This document shows positions 1 through 5,210 of a DNA stretch of 5,892 nt, one piece after another. Source of the DNA: Fibrobacteria bacterium GUT77 (lineage in GTDB: Bacteria > Fibrobacterota > Chitinivibrionia > Chitinivibrionales > Chitinispirillaceae); the NCBI GenBank assembly GCA_001462255.1, contig LIUJ01000098.1:1-5892 (forward strand), in the 5' to 3' direction. Both the position numbers and the translations under genes were made by a program. Below the pieces are notes generated by a model that was not told the DNA's origin, did not search any database, and saw nothing but the letters and a program-made list of their open reading frames with translations. Numbering within the stretch: position 1 is the first letter of the stretch; each line of letters opens with the position of its first letter.

Positions 1-12
1 CATTAACATACT

Positions 13-41
13 AAAATAATTCATGGGCGATATAAAGTCAA
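13..41 (-). promoter_or_regulatory. leftward promoter for a gene outside the window
   Basis: Read on the minus strand there is a -35 box TTGACT (36-41), a 17-base spacer and a -10 box TATTTT (13-18). Directly upstream of the -35 box lie two A-tracts on this strand (43-50 and 54-60), which resemble an UP element that binds the RNA polymerase alpha subunit. Transcription would start around position 6 and run out of the left edge, so the gene it serves is not visible. The call rests on motif match only. Confidence 0.5.
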
Positions 42-167
42 ATTTTTTTTGAATTTTTTTGTGGGGCGCGCTTTTTTCAAGATTTTTTAGGCTTTCGCCT
101 AAGCGCCGCTAAGTCTATTGTTAATAAAAAGCGTGTTTTTTGGGTCAAACGGCGGTATATTTATGGT
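42..167. other. AT-rich intergenic region with T-tracts and small hairpin
   Basis: This gap separates comF from a presumed divergent gene to the left. It holds T-runs at 43-50, 54-60, 72-77, 83-88 and 136-141. The first two and the next two are each spaced about one helical turn apart, so the DNA may be curved. A perfect 6-base inverted repeat, TTAGGC/GCCTAA with a TTTC loop, lies at 87-102. It is not followed by a T-run on either strand, so it does not look like an ordinary terminator. I found no convincing rightward promoter for comF and no clear Shine-Dalgarno sequence before its ATG. Confidence 0.5.
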
Positions 168-923
168 ATGGGTTCGTTAACTTCGTCTATATCGGCTTTT
201 ATAGGGGCGTTGTCGCGGCGCGCGGGGGACTTTTTTATTCCGCCGCTGTGTCTTGTCTGCGACGGCGCGTTGTCCGACGACCGTAGCGGCATGGGGGTTT
301 GGTTGTGTCCGTCTTGCGCGGACGCGTTGCTTAGGAATCACGCGCGGCGCGATCCTTGTCCGCGTTGCGCCCAGAACCGCCGCGTTAGGGAGTGCGCTTG
401 CGAGTTTGCTTGGGACTTTCCGTTTGAGCGCGTATACTGCGTGTACGATTACGACGAGACGTTGAGCGTTATCGCCAAGCACATCAAGTATCACGGGAAG
501 AGCGGGTTGGCGAGTCGTGTCGGCGTTATCAGCGCCCCGCTTATCCCCTCTGATTTTTTTTCCGGCATAGACGTTGTTGTGCCGGTGCCGCTACACCGGT
601 TGAAGTTGCGGCGGCGGGGATACAACCAGGCGGAGTGTTTTGCACGCGGCGTTTTGGCGGGGTTGGGCGTTGACGCGGCGTTGTTGCGCACAAACTTGCT
701 GACGCGGCTTAGGAACACCGAGACGCAGACGCGGTTGGACAAGGATGAGCGTAGGGAGAACCTCGCCGGCGCCTTCGCGGCGGGCGGTAAGGATTTGACG
801 GGGGCGCGGGTGGTGTTGGTTGACGACGTATTCACGACGGGGGCGACCACGGAGGCCTGCGCAAAGGCGTTACTTGCGGCGGGTTGCGCGTCGGTGGCCG
901 TGCTTGCCATGGGGCGAGATTGA
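168..923 (+). CDS. comF: ComF family protein (phosphoribosyltransferase-like, competence-related)
   Basis: The 251-residue product has the standard ComF layout. An N-terminal zinc-ribbon-like part carries cysteine pairs at C28/C31, C47/C50 and C64/C67, with further cysteines at C76 and C78. A type I phosphoribosyltransferase fold follows. The RRGYNQAE motif (149-156) and the T-Q-T-x-L segment near 185-190 are typical of the family. The PRPP-binding loop VLVDDVFTTGATT (216-228) has its two acidic residues at D219 and D220. In naturally transformable bacteria ComF proteins help single-stranded DNA uptake in the cytoplasm, but homologues are widespread in species not known to be competent, so the role here is open. 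No other competence gene is in the window. The ATG is the only start in the open upstream frame and places the first CxxC where the family usually has it. A Shine-Dalgarno sequence is not evident. The gene ends 20 bases before a hairpin shared with the ferredoxin gene on the other strand. Confidence 0.93.
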   Translation: MGSLTSSISAFIGALSRRAGDFFIPPLCLVCDGALSDDRSGMGVWLCPSCADALLRNHARRDPCPRCAQNRRVRECACEFAWDFPFERVYCVYDYDETLSVIAKHIKYHGKSGLASRVGVISAPLIPSDFFSGIDVVVPVPLHRLKLRRRGYNQAECFARGVLAGLGVDAALLRTNLLTRLRNTETQTRLDKDERRENLAGAFAAGGKDLTGARVVLVDDVFTTGATTEACAKALLAAGCASVAVLAMGRD

Positions 924-936
924 CCGACGGGCGAAT

Positions 937-978
937 AAAAAGAGCCGCCCCACGCGCCGGTTTAACACGCGGGGCGGC
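937..978 (-). terminator. intrinsic terminator of the ferredoxin gene, shared with comF
   Basis: An 8-base perfect GC stem, GCCGCCCC (944-951) with GGGGCGGC (971-978), extends by two more pairs past a mismatch. On the minus strand it is followed at once by TCTTTTTATT, a classic U-tract, so it should end the ferredoxin transcript. On the plus strand it sits 20 bases after the comF stop, but the following CTTGATCTTT is a poor U-tract. It may therefore act in both directions with unequal strength. Confidence 0.8.
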
Positions 979-1020
979 CTTGATCTTTACACGCCAAACC
1001 AGGCGCGATGCCGCCGCGCT

Positions 1021-1188
1021 CTACGCGTGGGCTATCGCCTCCGCCGGGCATGTTTCGGCGCAGGCGCCGCAGTCGCTGCACTTTCCTTCGTCTATGGTGT
1101 AGGGTTCACCCTCAGAGATAGCCCCAACCGGGCACTCGGGAACGCAACTCCCGCACGCTAAGCACGCGTCTGAAATTTTGTAGGCCAT
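1021..1188 (-). CDS. 2[4Fe-4S] ferredoxin, clostridial type
   Basis: This 55-residue protein carries two complete CxxCxxCxxxCP motifs. The first uses C9, C12, C15 and C19 and the second C37, C40, C43 and C47, each closed by a proline (P20, P48). That is the signature and the usual length of clostridial ferredoxins, small cytoplasmic one-electron carriers that serve enzymes such as pyruvate:ferredoxin oxidoreductase and hydrogenases. The frame stays open upstream to 1263, but the start at 1188 is chosen because AAGGAGGT precedes it at the right distance and the protein then begins MAYKISD, as ferredoxins of this class do. The gene is a single unit with its own near-consensus promoter (1271-1299) and a terminator (937-978). 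Its specific redox partner cannot be told from the window, although Fe-S related genes lie on the same strand farther right. Confidence 0.96.
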   Translation of the reverse strand: MAYKISDACLACGSCVPECPVGAISEGEPYTIDEGKCSDCGACAETCPAEAIAHA

Positions 1189-1192
1189 TGAT

Positions 1193-1200
1193 ACCTCCTT
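1193..1200 (-). promoter_or_regulatory. ribosome binding site of the ferredoxin gene
   Basis: The minus strand reads AAGGAGGT, fully complementary to the 3' end of 16S rRNA, four bases before the ATG at 1188. It decides the start codon against the longer open frame and suggests strong translation. Confidence 0.9.
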
Positions 1201-1225
1201 TTTAAATGTTGGATATTTCCGGTTC

Positions 1226-1255
1226 AGGGCGGCGGATCGGATCGACCGACGCCCT
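1226..1255 (-). repeat. inverted repeat in the ferredoxin 5' leader
   Basis: AGGGCG (1226-1231) and CGCCCT (1250-1255) form a 6-base stem around an 18-base loop that itself contains CGG/CCG and GATC repeats and can fold in more than one way. It lies in the transcribed leader between the promoter and the ribosome binding site. It could stabilise the mRNA 5' end or be fortuitous. Confidence 0.35.
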
Positions 1256-1270
1256 ATATTCATATATACA

Positions 1271-1299
1271 ATTATAGTTTATGCGGGTAGAAAGGTCAA
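1271..1299 (-). promoter_or_regulatory. near-consensus promoter of the ferredoxin gene
   Basis: On the minus strand the -35 box is TTGACC (1294-1299, five of six consensus bases), the spacer is exactly 17 bases and the -10 box is a perfect TATAAT (1271-1276). The expected transcript start is near 1264, giving a leader of roughly 75 bases. This is the best promoter in the window and fits a highly expressed electron carrier. Confidence 0.85.
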
Positions 1300-1394
1300 T
1301 AGGGTTGCGACAAAAATTAAATACGGCAAAAGTCAACGCCAAGCGGCGGCGCGGGTGTCCGCGTATAGGCCCAAATAAATTTTTTTATTTTATT

Positions 1395-1423
1395 TTGACT
1401 TTACCTGTGGCATACATTACTTT
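1395..1423 (+). promoter_or_regulatory. probable promoter of the lipoprotein gene
   Basis: A -35 box TTGACT (1395-1400) is followed by a 17-base spacer and TACTTT (1418-1423), which matches the -10 consensus at only three of six positions but keeps its first two bases and last base. A T-rich stretch lies just upstream. The predicted start near 1430 leaves about 75 bases before the lipoprotein ATG. Confidence 0.4.
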
Positions 1424-1490
1424 ATTTACATGGCAGGTATGGTTATTCAGCGTTTTTTGCCGGGCGGACGTTCATTTCATTCTTACTCTT

Positions 1491-1499
1491 AAAGGAGGG
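1491..1499 (+). promoter_or_regulatory. ribosome binding site of the lipoprotein gene
   Basis: AAAGGAGGG lies six bases before the ATG at 1506. It fixes the start there rather than at an in-frame ATG far upstream at 1281, which would overlap the ferredoxin promoter and put basic and hydrophobic junk before the signal peptide. Confidence 0.85.
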
Positions 1500-1505
1500 T
1501 GTCGT

Positions 1506-1724
1506 ATGTTCAGGAAGCTTATTGTTGTTTCGGCGGTGGCGGTTTTGTCCCTTGCCGTGGTCGGCGGGTGCGGCGGTAAAAAGACAACGGCGGCCCCGAG
1601 CCCCGCTCCAAGCGTGGAAGAGAGTTCAAGCCAAAGTTCGAGCGAAGATCCCGCGCCGAGCTACGACTCCGACGCTTCCTCAACGGAAAGCGAGTCCCCC
1701 GCCGAAGAACCAACGGAAGAATAG
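1506..1724 (+). CDS. small acidic, Ser-rich predicted lipoprotein
   Basis: The 72-residue product begins with a lipoprotein signal peptide: basic R3 and K4, a hydrophobic stretch at about 5-19, and a lipobox ending VGGC with the lipidated cysteine at C22. The lipobox has V instead of the usual L at -3, which is tolerated. The mature part is about 51 residues, starts GGKK, and then has 46 residues with 14 serines, 12 Asp/Glu, several prolines and no basic residue. It is low-complexity and almost certainly unfolded. It should be anchored to the outer face of the cytoplasmic membrane. I recognise no domain and give no function. Such tails can be linkers left after loss of a domain, phosphorylation targets, or surface spacers. 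The stop codon is clean and I see no frameshift that would extend it, so truncation is not supported. The gene stands alone with its own promoter and a downstream hairpin. Confidence 0.8.
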   Translation: MFRKLIVVSAVAVLSLAVVGGCGGKKTTAAPSPAPSVEESSSQSSSEDPAPSYDSDASSTESESPAEEPTEE

Positions 1725-1757
1725 TCGGCGCGCTCAACGCCGCAGATGTTTTTGTAC

Positions 1758-1792
1758 GCGGAGCGGAGGCGCGTTTAGCGTTTCCGCTTCGT
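1758..1792 (+). terminator. probable terminator hairpin after the lipoprotein gene
   Basis: Bases 1758-1772 and 1778-1792 pair over about 15 positions, including several G-U pairs that exist only in the plus-strand RNA, around a GTTTA loop. It lies 33 bases after the lipoprotein stop. The following TATTCGCCGTTT is only a weak U-tract, so termination may be partial. On the minus strand the G-U pairs become A-C mismatches and no U-run follows, so it is unlikely to serve GH52. Confidence 0.5.
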
Positions 1793-1837
1793 TATTCGCC
1801 GTTTAAGCGCTGTGTATTAGGTATCCGCCCAAAGTAT

Positions 1838-4042
1838 TCAACCCAGCCATAAAATCGACGTGACCCCGCGCGGATAGTACGCGCTACCGCATATTTTGCC
1901 CGCCGCCATTTGGTCGCTAAACGCCTGTAGCGCGTTGTTTGGGTCTAAAAGCCAAGACGCGTGGGCTTTGTCGGCCGCCGCGTCGGGCGGGCGCTTAAAT
2001 ATCTTTTCGGCTATGAACTGGCATAAAAACGTCTTGCTCAACCATGAGTTGTCGCTCGTTTTGGACATCTTCCACGCGCCGCTCTCGAATTTGCACCCGT
2101 TCGCCAACGCGACCTCAAAATGCTTCTTTATGGCGCTTACAAACACGCAGTACCTCTCGGCCAACGCCATATCCTCAAATAGGCCCATAACCACGGGGTA
2201 AACCAAGCCTTCCGCTATCGACAACGTGATGGCGGCGTCGCCGTCTTCCAATAGCGCCGGAATAGTCCCGTCGGCCCGCCGGTACCTCATTATGGTATCG
2301 GCGCAACGTTGCGCCTGATTCGCCGCCGTATCGGCCAAACCCGCCGACCCAAGCGCGTCGAACATTTTTGACAACGCCAAGTAGGCCGCCCAGCACTTTA
2401 CCGCCAAATAGCTGCTACGCCGCGCCCGCCCAAGCGCCGTGTCCACGTTGTCGTACGTCGTAATCTCCGCGCCGCCGCCGGTCTCGCAAGAGTCCAAATC
2501 CATGACGCCGTCCCGGGCGTCGACGCCCGCGCCGTCTCTGTTTAACATACTCGCCAAGCACGCCTCGATTGTTTCGCGGCGGCTCGAAAGCCACCCGTCG
2601 TCGCGCGAACCCTCCCAGTAGACGCCGGCGCAGAGTATCCAGTTTACAAGTTGCTCCTGCGCCATGTAGGAGTAGCAACCGCTCCGCCCGCAAAGCTCGT
2701 AGGCCGAGCGTCCGGGGGCGGAGAAGACATTGGCGACGCCCATATCGTGGGTGAAGCTGATGCCGCCGGGGAACTTTTCCCCAACCCCGTTCTTCACCTC
2801 GTCCGCGTATGAGTAGCTATCCGCGTACTGATCCAACACGGAGCGCACCGTCCACGGATTTTTCAGCATCTCGAAGAAAAGCTGGTCTACGGCAAGATCT
2901 AAAGTGTTAAGCATCCTGTAGGCGCCCTCGTTGACGATCCAAAGCGGCTTGGCGGCTATAGGGTCGAAGAGCAACTGCGTTGAGCCGTAGTAGCTCTTTA
3001 TGGCCTGCGAGAGCAAAAACTGCCTCTCTACGCTAAGACCGCGCTCCATTACCATAGCGTCGAAGTGGGCGGCCTCCGCCCTGTAGCGCTCAAAATTTTT
3101 GAGGGCGTATCCCGCGACGTCCTCTATGTTTTTAAAATGGCGCGTATACATATAAACGGTCTCAATTCCCGTTGTAACAACGCCCGCCCGATAGAAGCAG
3201 ACGGCGAAGCGCCACGTGCGCAACTCGTAGGGTTTGGCCGTCATAACAAGTAACCCCGTAGTTCCCAACCCAAACGGCAACCTGTCGGCGATGTCGTCGG
3301 CAAGCAATTCGTCGGCGGAGAAGGCGAGGGCGCACGTAACGTCGGCGTCGTCGGTAAATATCCCGGTTATACCGCCCTGGGCGACGCCTTTAATATTTAT
3401 GTCGTTTGCTTTCGCGGTATCAGCGGCGTCCTTGTTTTTTGTATCAATAATATCAACGCGCCTCATGGCGTTGTACGGGTCGTTTCCCTCGTAGCCGAAA
3501 AACGCCTTTCGCGGCGACGCGCCGGCGGTGTTGTCTAAGGTAAGCTCCGCGAACACGGCCGGTATCAGGGCATCTTTTGTAATCGTGGGGTCAATAGACA
3601 TAAACTCCGACTCAAGGGTCATGTCGGGAACGGACTGGGACGGCGTATATATTTTGAACTCGAGGTCGCCGCAACGCCAAATGTCGCGGGCCGGGGTGGT
3701 CAGCCGGGAGATTTCGTCGTCGGGAAAAGGGGATATCGTTACGGATTCGGCTTGTTCGACTTGTTCGTCGGCGTGGTCTTGCCCCCCGCTCCGCCTGTCG
3801 CTGTCGCCCCATACGTCTTGCGCGGTAGGTTCGGTTTCCACGTGATGCTCAATGTTTTCTTTGTAGAACGGCAAAGCCGAAAACCGCCCGTGGCAATCGA
3901 CCGACTCCGCCCCGATGTAGACGTTTTGGCAAGCCGGCCCCGACAGCCCGATCCCCACCCCGCCGGAGGCCCCCTTGTAACCGAGGGTAAACGAGGCGAA
4001 AGCGCCCACGGGGGAGTGTTGGGAGTTGTAGAAGATGTTCAT
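1838..4042 (-). CDS. glycoside hydrolase family 52 beta-xylosidase
   Basis: This complete 734-residue enzyme resembles the Geobacillus stearothermophilus beta-xylosidase XynB2 along its whole length, as far as I can align it from memory. The N-terminus (SPVGAFASFTLG, 10-21), the middle (GISFTHDMGVAN, 427-438) and the C-terminus (YYPRGVTSILWL, 722-733) are near-identical to that family. The nucleophile aligns with E372 in WIVNEGAY (368-375), equivalent to E335. The acid/base aligns with D531 in EITTYD (526-531), equivalent to D495. GH52 enzymes are retaining exo-xylosidases that release xylose from the non-reducing end of xylo-oligosaccharides. There is no signal peptide, so it should act in the cytoplasm on imported oligosaccharides. 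It is about 29 residues longer than XynB2, because of an acidic insert within 60-105 and a Lys/Asp/Ala-rich one within 198-218. The ATG is fixed by the family N-terminus, yet no Shine-Dalgarno sequence precedes it. It starts 22 bases after tRNA-Arg on the same strand. No transporter or other xylan gene is in the window. Confidence 0.95.
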   Translation of the reverse strand: MNIFYNSQHSPVGAFASFTLGYKGASGGVGIGLSGPACQNVYIGAESVDCHGRFSALPFYKENIEHHVETEPTAQDVWGDSDRRSGGQDHADEQVEQAESVTISPFPDDEISRLTTPARDIWRCGDLEFKIYTPSQSVPDMTLESEFMSIDPTITKDALIPAVFAELTLDNTAGASPRKAFFGYEGNDPYNAMRRVDIIDTKNKDAADTAKANDINIKGVAQGGITGIFTDDADVTCALAFSADELLADDIADRLPFGLGTTGLLVMTAKPYELRTWRFAVCFYRAGVVTTGIETVYMYTRHFKNIEDVAGYALKNFERYRAEAAHFDAMVMERGLSVERQFLLSQAIKSYYGSTQLLFDPIAAKPLWIVNEGAYRMLNTLDLAVDQLFFEMLKNPWTVRSVLDQYADSYSYADEVKNGVGEKFPGGISFTHDMGVANVFSAPGRSAYELCGRSGCYSYMAQEQLVNWILCAGVYWEGSRDDGWLSSRRETIEACLASMLNRDGAGVDARDGVMDLDSCETGGGAEITTYDNVDTALGRARRSSYLAVKCWAAYLALSKMFDALGSAGLADTAANQAQRCADTIMRYRRADGTIPALLEDGDAAITLSIAEGLVYPVVMGLFEDMALAERYCVFVSAIKKHFEVALANGCKFESGAWKMSKTSDNSWLSKTFLCQFIAEKIFKRPPDAAADKAHASWLLDPNNALQAFSDQMAAGKICGSAYYPRGVTSILWLG

Positions 4043-4064
4043 TGTATTATCAGTCGAAAAGAAA

Positions 4065-4138
4065 TACCCCCAGCAAGGATCGAACTTGCGACACCAGGTT
4101 TAGGAAACCTGTGCTCTATCCAACTGAGCTATGGGGGC
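4065..4138 (-). tRNA. tRNA-Arg (anticodon CCT)
   Basis: The minus strand folds into a full 74-base cloverleaf. It has a seven-pair acceptor, D stem GCTC/GAGC, anticodon stem CAGGT/ACCTG with loop TTCCTAA, a five-base variable region and T stem GCAAG/CTTGC with loop TTCGATC. The anticodon CCT reads the arginine codon AGG. The discriminator base is A and CCA is not encoded, so it must be added after processing. One oddity is that the first acceptor pair is G1-U72 instead of G-C. A promoter lies just upstream (4152-4180). GH52 begins 22 bases after its 3' end, so RNase processing could separate a joint transcript. Confidence 0.95.
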
Positions 4139-4151
4139 ATTAAACACAAGC

Positions 4152-4180
4152 AATATAATATTTTTTACGCCTAAACGCAA
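4152..4180 (-). promoter_or_regulatory. probable promoter of tRNA-Arg (and GH52)
   Basis: The minus strand has TTGCGT (4175-4180), a 17-base spacer and TATATT (4152-4157). The -10 box is good (five of six) and the -35 box is weak (three of six). The expected start is a few bases before the tRNA 5' end at 4138, as usual for tRNA genes. No better promoter is seen for GH52, so it may be read from here or by read-through from the operon upstream. Confidence 0.5.
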
Positions 4181-4198
4181 ATTTTTTACATTTTAGGC
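4169..4198. repeat. inverted repeat over the GGGtGRT stop codon
   Basis: GCCTAAA (4169-4175) and TTTAGGC (4192-4198) are perfect 7-base arms around a 16-base AT-rich loop. The right arm contains the GGGtGRT stop codon and the left arm touches the tRNA -35 box. TTTTTTAC also occurs twice, at 4161-4168 and 4182-4189, exactly 21 bases apart. No U-run follows on the minus strand, so this is not a standard terminator. Confidence 0.5.
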
Positions 4199-5191
4199 CA
4201 AAGCCTGCTCCACCGCCACGGCAACCGCCACCGACGCCCCGACCATGGGGTTGTTGCCCATTCCCAAGAATCCCATCATCTCTACGTGGGCGGGAACGGA
4301 CGACGAGCCGGCGAACTGGGCGTCGGAGTGCATGCGACCCATGGTGTCGGTCATGCCGTAGGAGGCGGGGCCGGCGGCCATGTTGTCGGGGTGGAGGGTG
4401 CGACCGGTACCGCCGCCGGAGGCTACGGAAAAGTATTTTTTACCCGCCTCCACGCACTCTTTCTTGTACGTGCCGGCTACCGGGTGTTGGAAGCGCGTGG
4501 GGTTCGTCGAGTTTCCGGTTATGGATACGTCTACCCCTTCGTGGTGGTTGATGGCCACGCCCTCGCGAACGTCGTCGGCGCCGTAGCACCGCACGGCCGC
4601 CCTCGCGCCCTCACTGTACTTTACCTCCTTAACTATGTTCAGCTTGCCCGTGCCGTAGTCGAACTTGGTTTGGACGTATGTGAAGCCGTTTATCCTCGAA
4701 ATGATCTGAGCGGCGTCCTTGCCCAAACCGTTGAGGATCACCTTAAGCGGCGTTTTGCGGGCTTTGTTGGCGCTCTTGGCCAAACCTATGGCGCCCTCGG
4801 CGGCGGCGAAGGACTCGTGGCCGGCTAAGAAGGCGAAGCACTTCGTTTCTTCAAGCAGGAGCATGGAGGCCAAGTTGCCGTGGCCGATGCCGACCTTGCG
4901 GTCGTCGGCTACGGAGCCGGGAATGCAGAAGGCCTGCATGCCCTCGCCGAGCGTTTTGGCTATTTCGCTGGCCCTTTTCTCGCCCTTTTTGAACGCGATG
5001 GCCGCGCCTAATATATAAGCCCAGCAAGCGTTTTCAAAGCATATCTGCTGAATGCCTTTGACTATGTTGTACACGTCCACGCCGCGATCCTCGCAGAGTT
5101 TACGCGCCTCCTCCAGCGACCCCAAGCCGTACTTTTTGAGCACGGGGGTAATTTGGTTTATCCTTCTTTCATAACTTTCGAAAAGTTCCAT
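4193..5191 (-). CDS. GGGtGRT protein (conserved family of unknown function)
   Basis: The 332-residue product carries the motif GGGTGRT (259-265) followed by LHPDNMAAGP, which gives this family its name. The length matches my recollection of the family, and the protein looks complete. It has no signal peptide or membrane segment and should be cytoplasmic. Other notable stretches are FENACWAYILGAAIAFKKGE (52-71, possibly a buried helix), a His/Gly-rich GIGHGN (101-106), AINHHEGVDVSITGNS (213-228) and a Gly/Met-rich end. Cysteines are at 33, 51, 56, 89, 118, 202 and 246, without a classic Fe-S spacing. The reaction is unknown to me. The gene lies 19 bases downstream of a NifU-like scaffold gene, and I know this pairing as recurrent, so a job in building or using an Fe-S cluster is a reasonable inference, not a demonstrated fact. 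The start is supported by GGAGGA upstream. Confidence 0.9.
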   Translation of the reverse strand: MELFESYERRINQITPVLKKYGLGSLEEARKLCEDRGVDVYNIVKGIQQICFENACWAYILGAAIAFKKGEKRASEIAKTLGEGMQAFCIPGSVADDRKVGIGHGNLASMLLLEETKCFAFLAGHESFAAAEGAIGLAKSANKARKTPLKVILNGLGKDAAQIISRINGFTYVQTKFDYGTGKLNIVKEVKYSEGARAAVRCYGADDVREGVAINHHEGVDVSITGNSTNPTRFQHPVAGTYKKECVEAGKKYFSVASGGGTGRTLHPDNMAAGPASYGMTDTMGRMHSDAQFAGSSSVPAHVEMMGFLGMGNNPMVGASVAVAVAVEQALA

Positions 5192-5201
5192 TTTTACCGT
5201 C

Positions 5202-5207
5202 TCCTCC
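5202..5207 (-). promoter_or_regulatory. ribosome binding site of the GGGtGRT gene
   Basis: The minus strand reads GGAGGA ten bases before the ATG at 5191, a slightly long spacing. It lies in the 19-base gap after the NifU-like stop codon and supports separate but probably coupled translation within one operon. Confidence 0.75.
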
Positions 5208-5210
5208 GTT

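Larger units (their letters stand above)
1189..1505. other. 317-base divergent intergenic region
   Basis: This gap separates the ferredoxin and lipoprotein starts. It holds the ferredoxin leader and promoter on the left and the lipoprotein promoter and ribosome binding site on the right. Between them, at 1350-1363, is a perfect CGCGG/CCGCG hairpin with a GTGT loop, in a GC-rich island inside AT-rich sequence. A T-rich stretch (1380-1396) follows after a gap of about 16 bases, too far for a classical terminator. A 20-codon open frame (1430-1492) ends on the lipoprotein Shine-Dalgarno sequence. I see no convincing gene or known riboswitch here. Confidence 0.5.

Noticed and set aside
820..1161. 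Plus-strand open frame running through the end of comF and across the ferredoxin
   Set aside because: It is Arg-rich, overlaps two well-supported genes and runs through the terminator hairpin.
1189..1263. N-terminal extension of the ferredoxin to 80 residues
   Set aside because: The extension has no ribosome binding site and spans the leader hairpin. The 55-residue form has a perfect AAGGAGGT and the usual family length.
1350..1396. CGCGG/CCGCG hairpin followed by a T-rich stretch as a terminator
   Set aside because: The T-rich stretch begins about 16 bases after the stem and there is no plus-strand gene just upstream to terminate.
1281..1505. Upstream in-frame extension of the lipoprotein gene to 147 residues
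   Set aside because: It overlaps the ferredoxin promoter, lacks a ribosome binding site and would bury the signal peptide. The start at 1506 has a strong Shine-Dalgarno sequence.
1725..1837. Second copy of the tRNA-Arg 3' end (an attachment site) downstream of GH52
   Set aside because: I looked for a repeat of the tRNA T-arm and acceptor sequence beyond the GH52 stop and found none inside the window.
1896..3845. Several plus-strand open frames opposite GH52
   Set aside because: All are antisense shadows produced by high GC content. The GH52 reading frame matches its family end to end.
4046..4076. Separate GH52 promoter with GATAAT as -10 box inside the tRNA-GH52 gap
   Set aside because: The box is only three bases from the ATG, and the nearest -35 match (TTGCTG in the tRNA 3' end) needs a 19-base spacer.
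4286..4828. 180-residue plus-strand open frame opposite the GGGtGRT gene
   Set aside because: It is a Gly/Val/Ala-rich shadow of a strongly recognised minus-strand gene, with no ribosome binding site or family resemblance.
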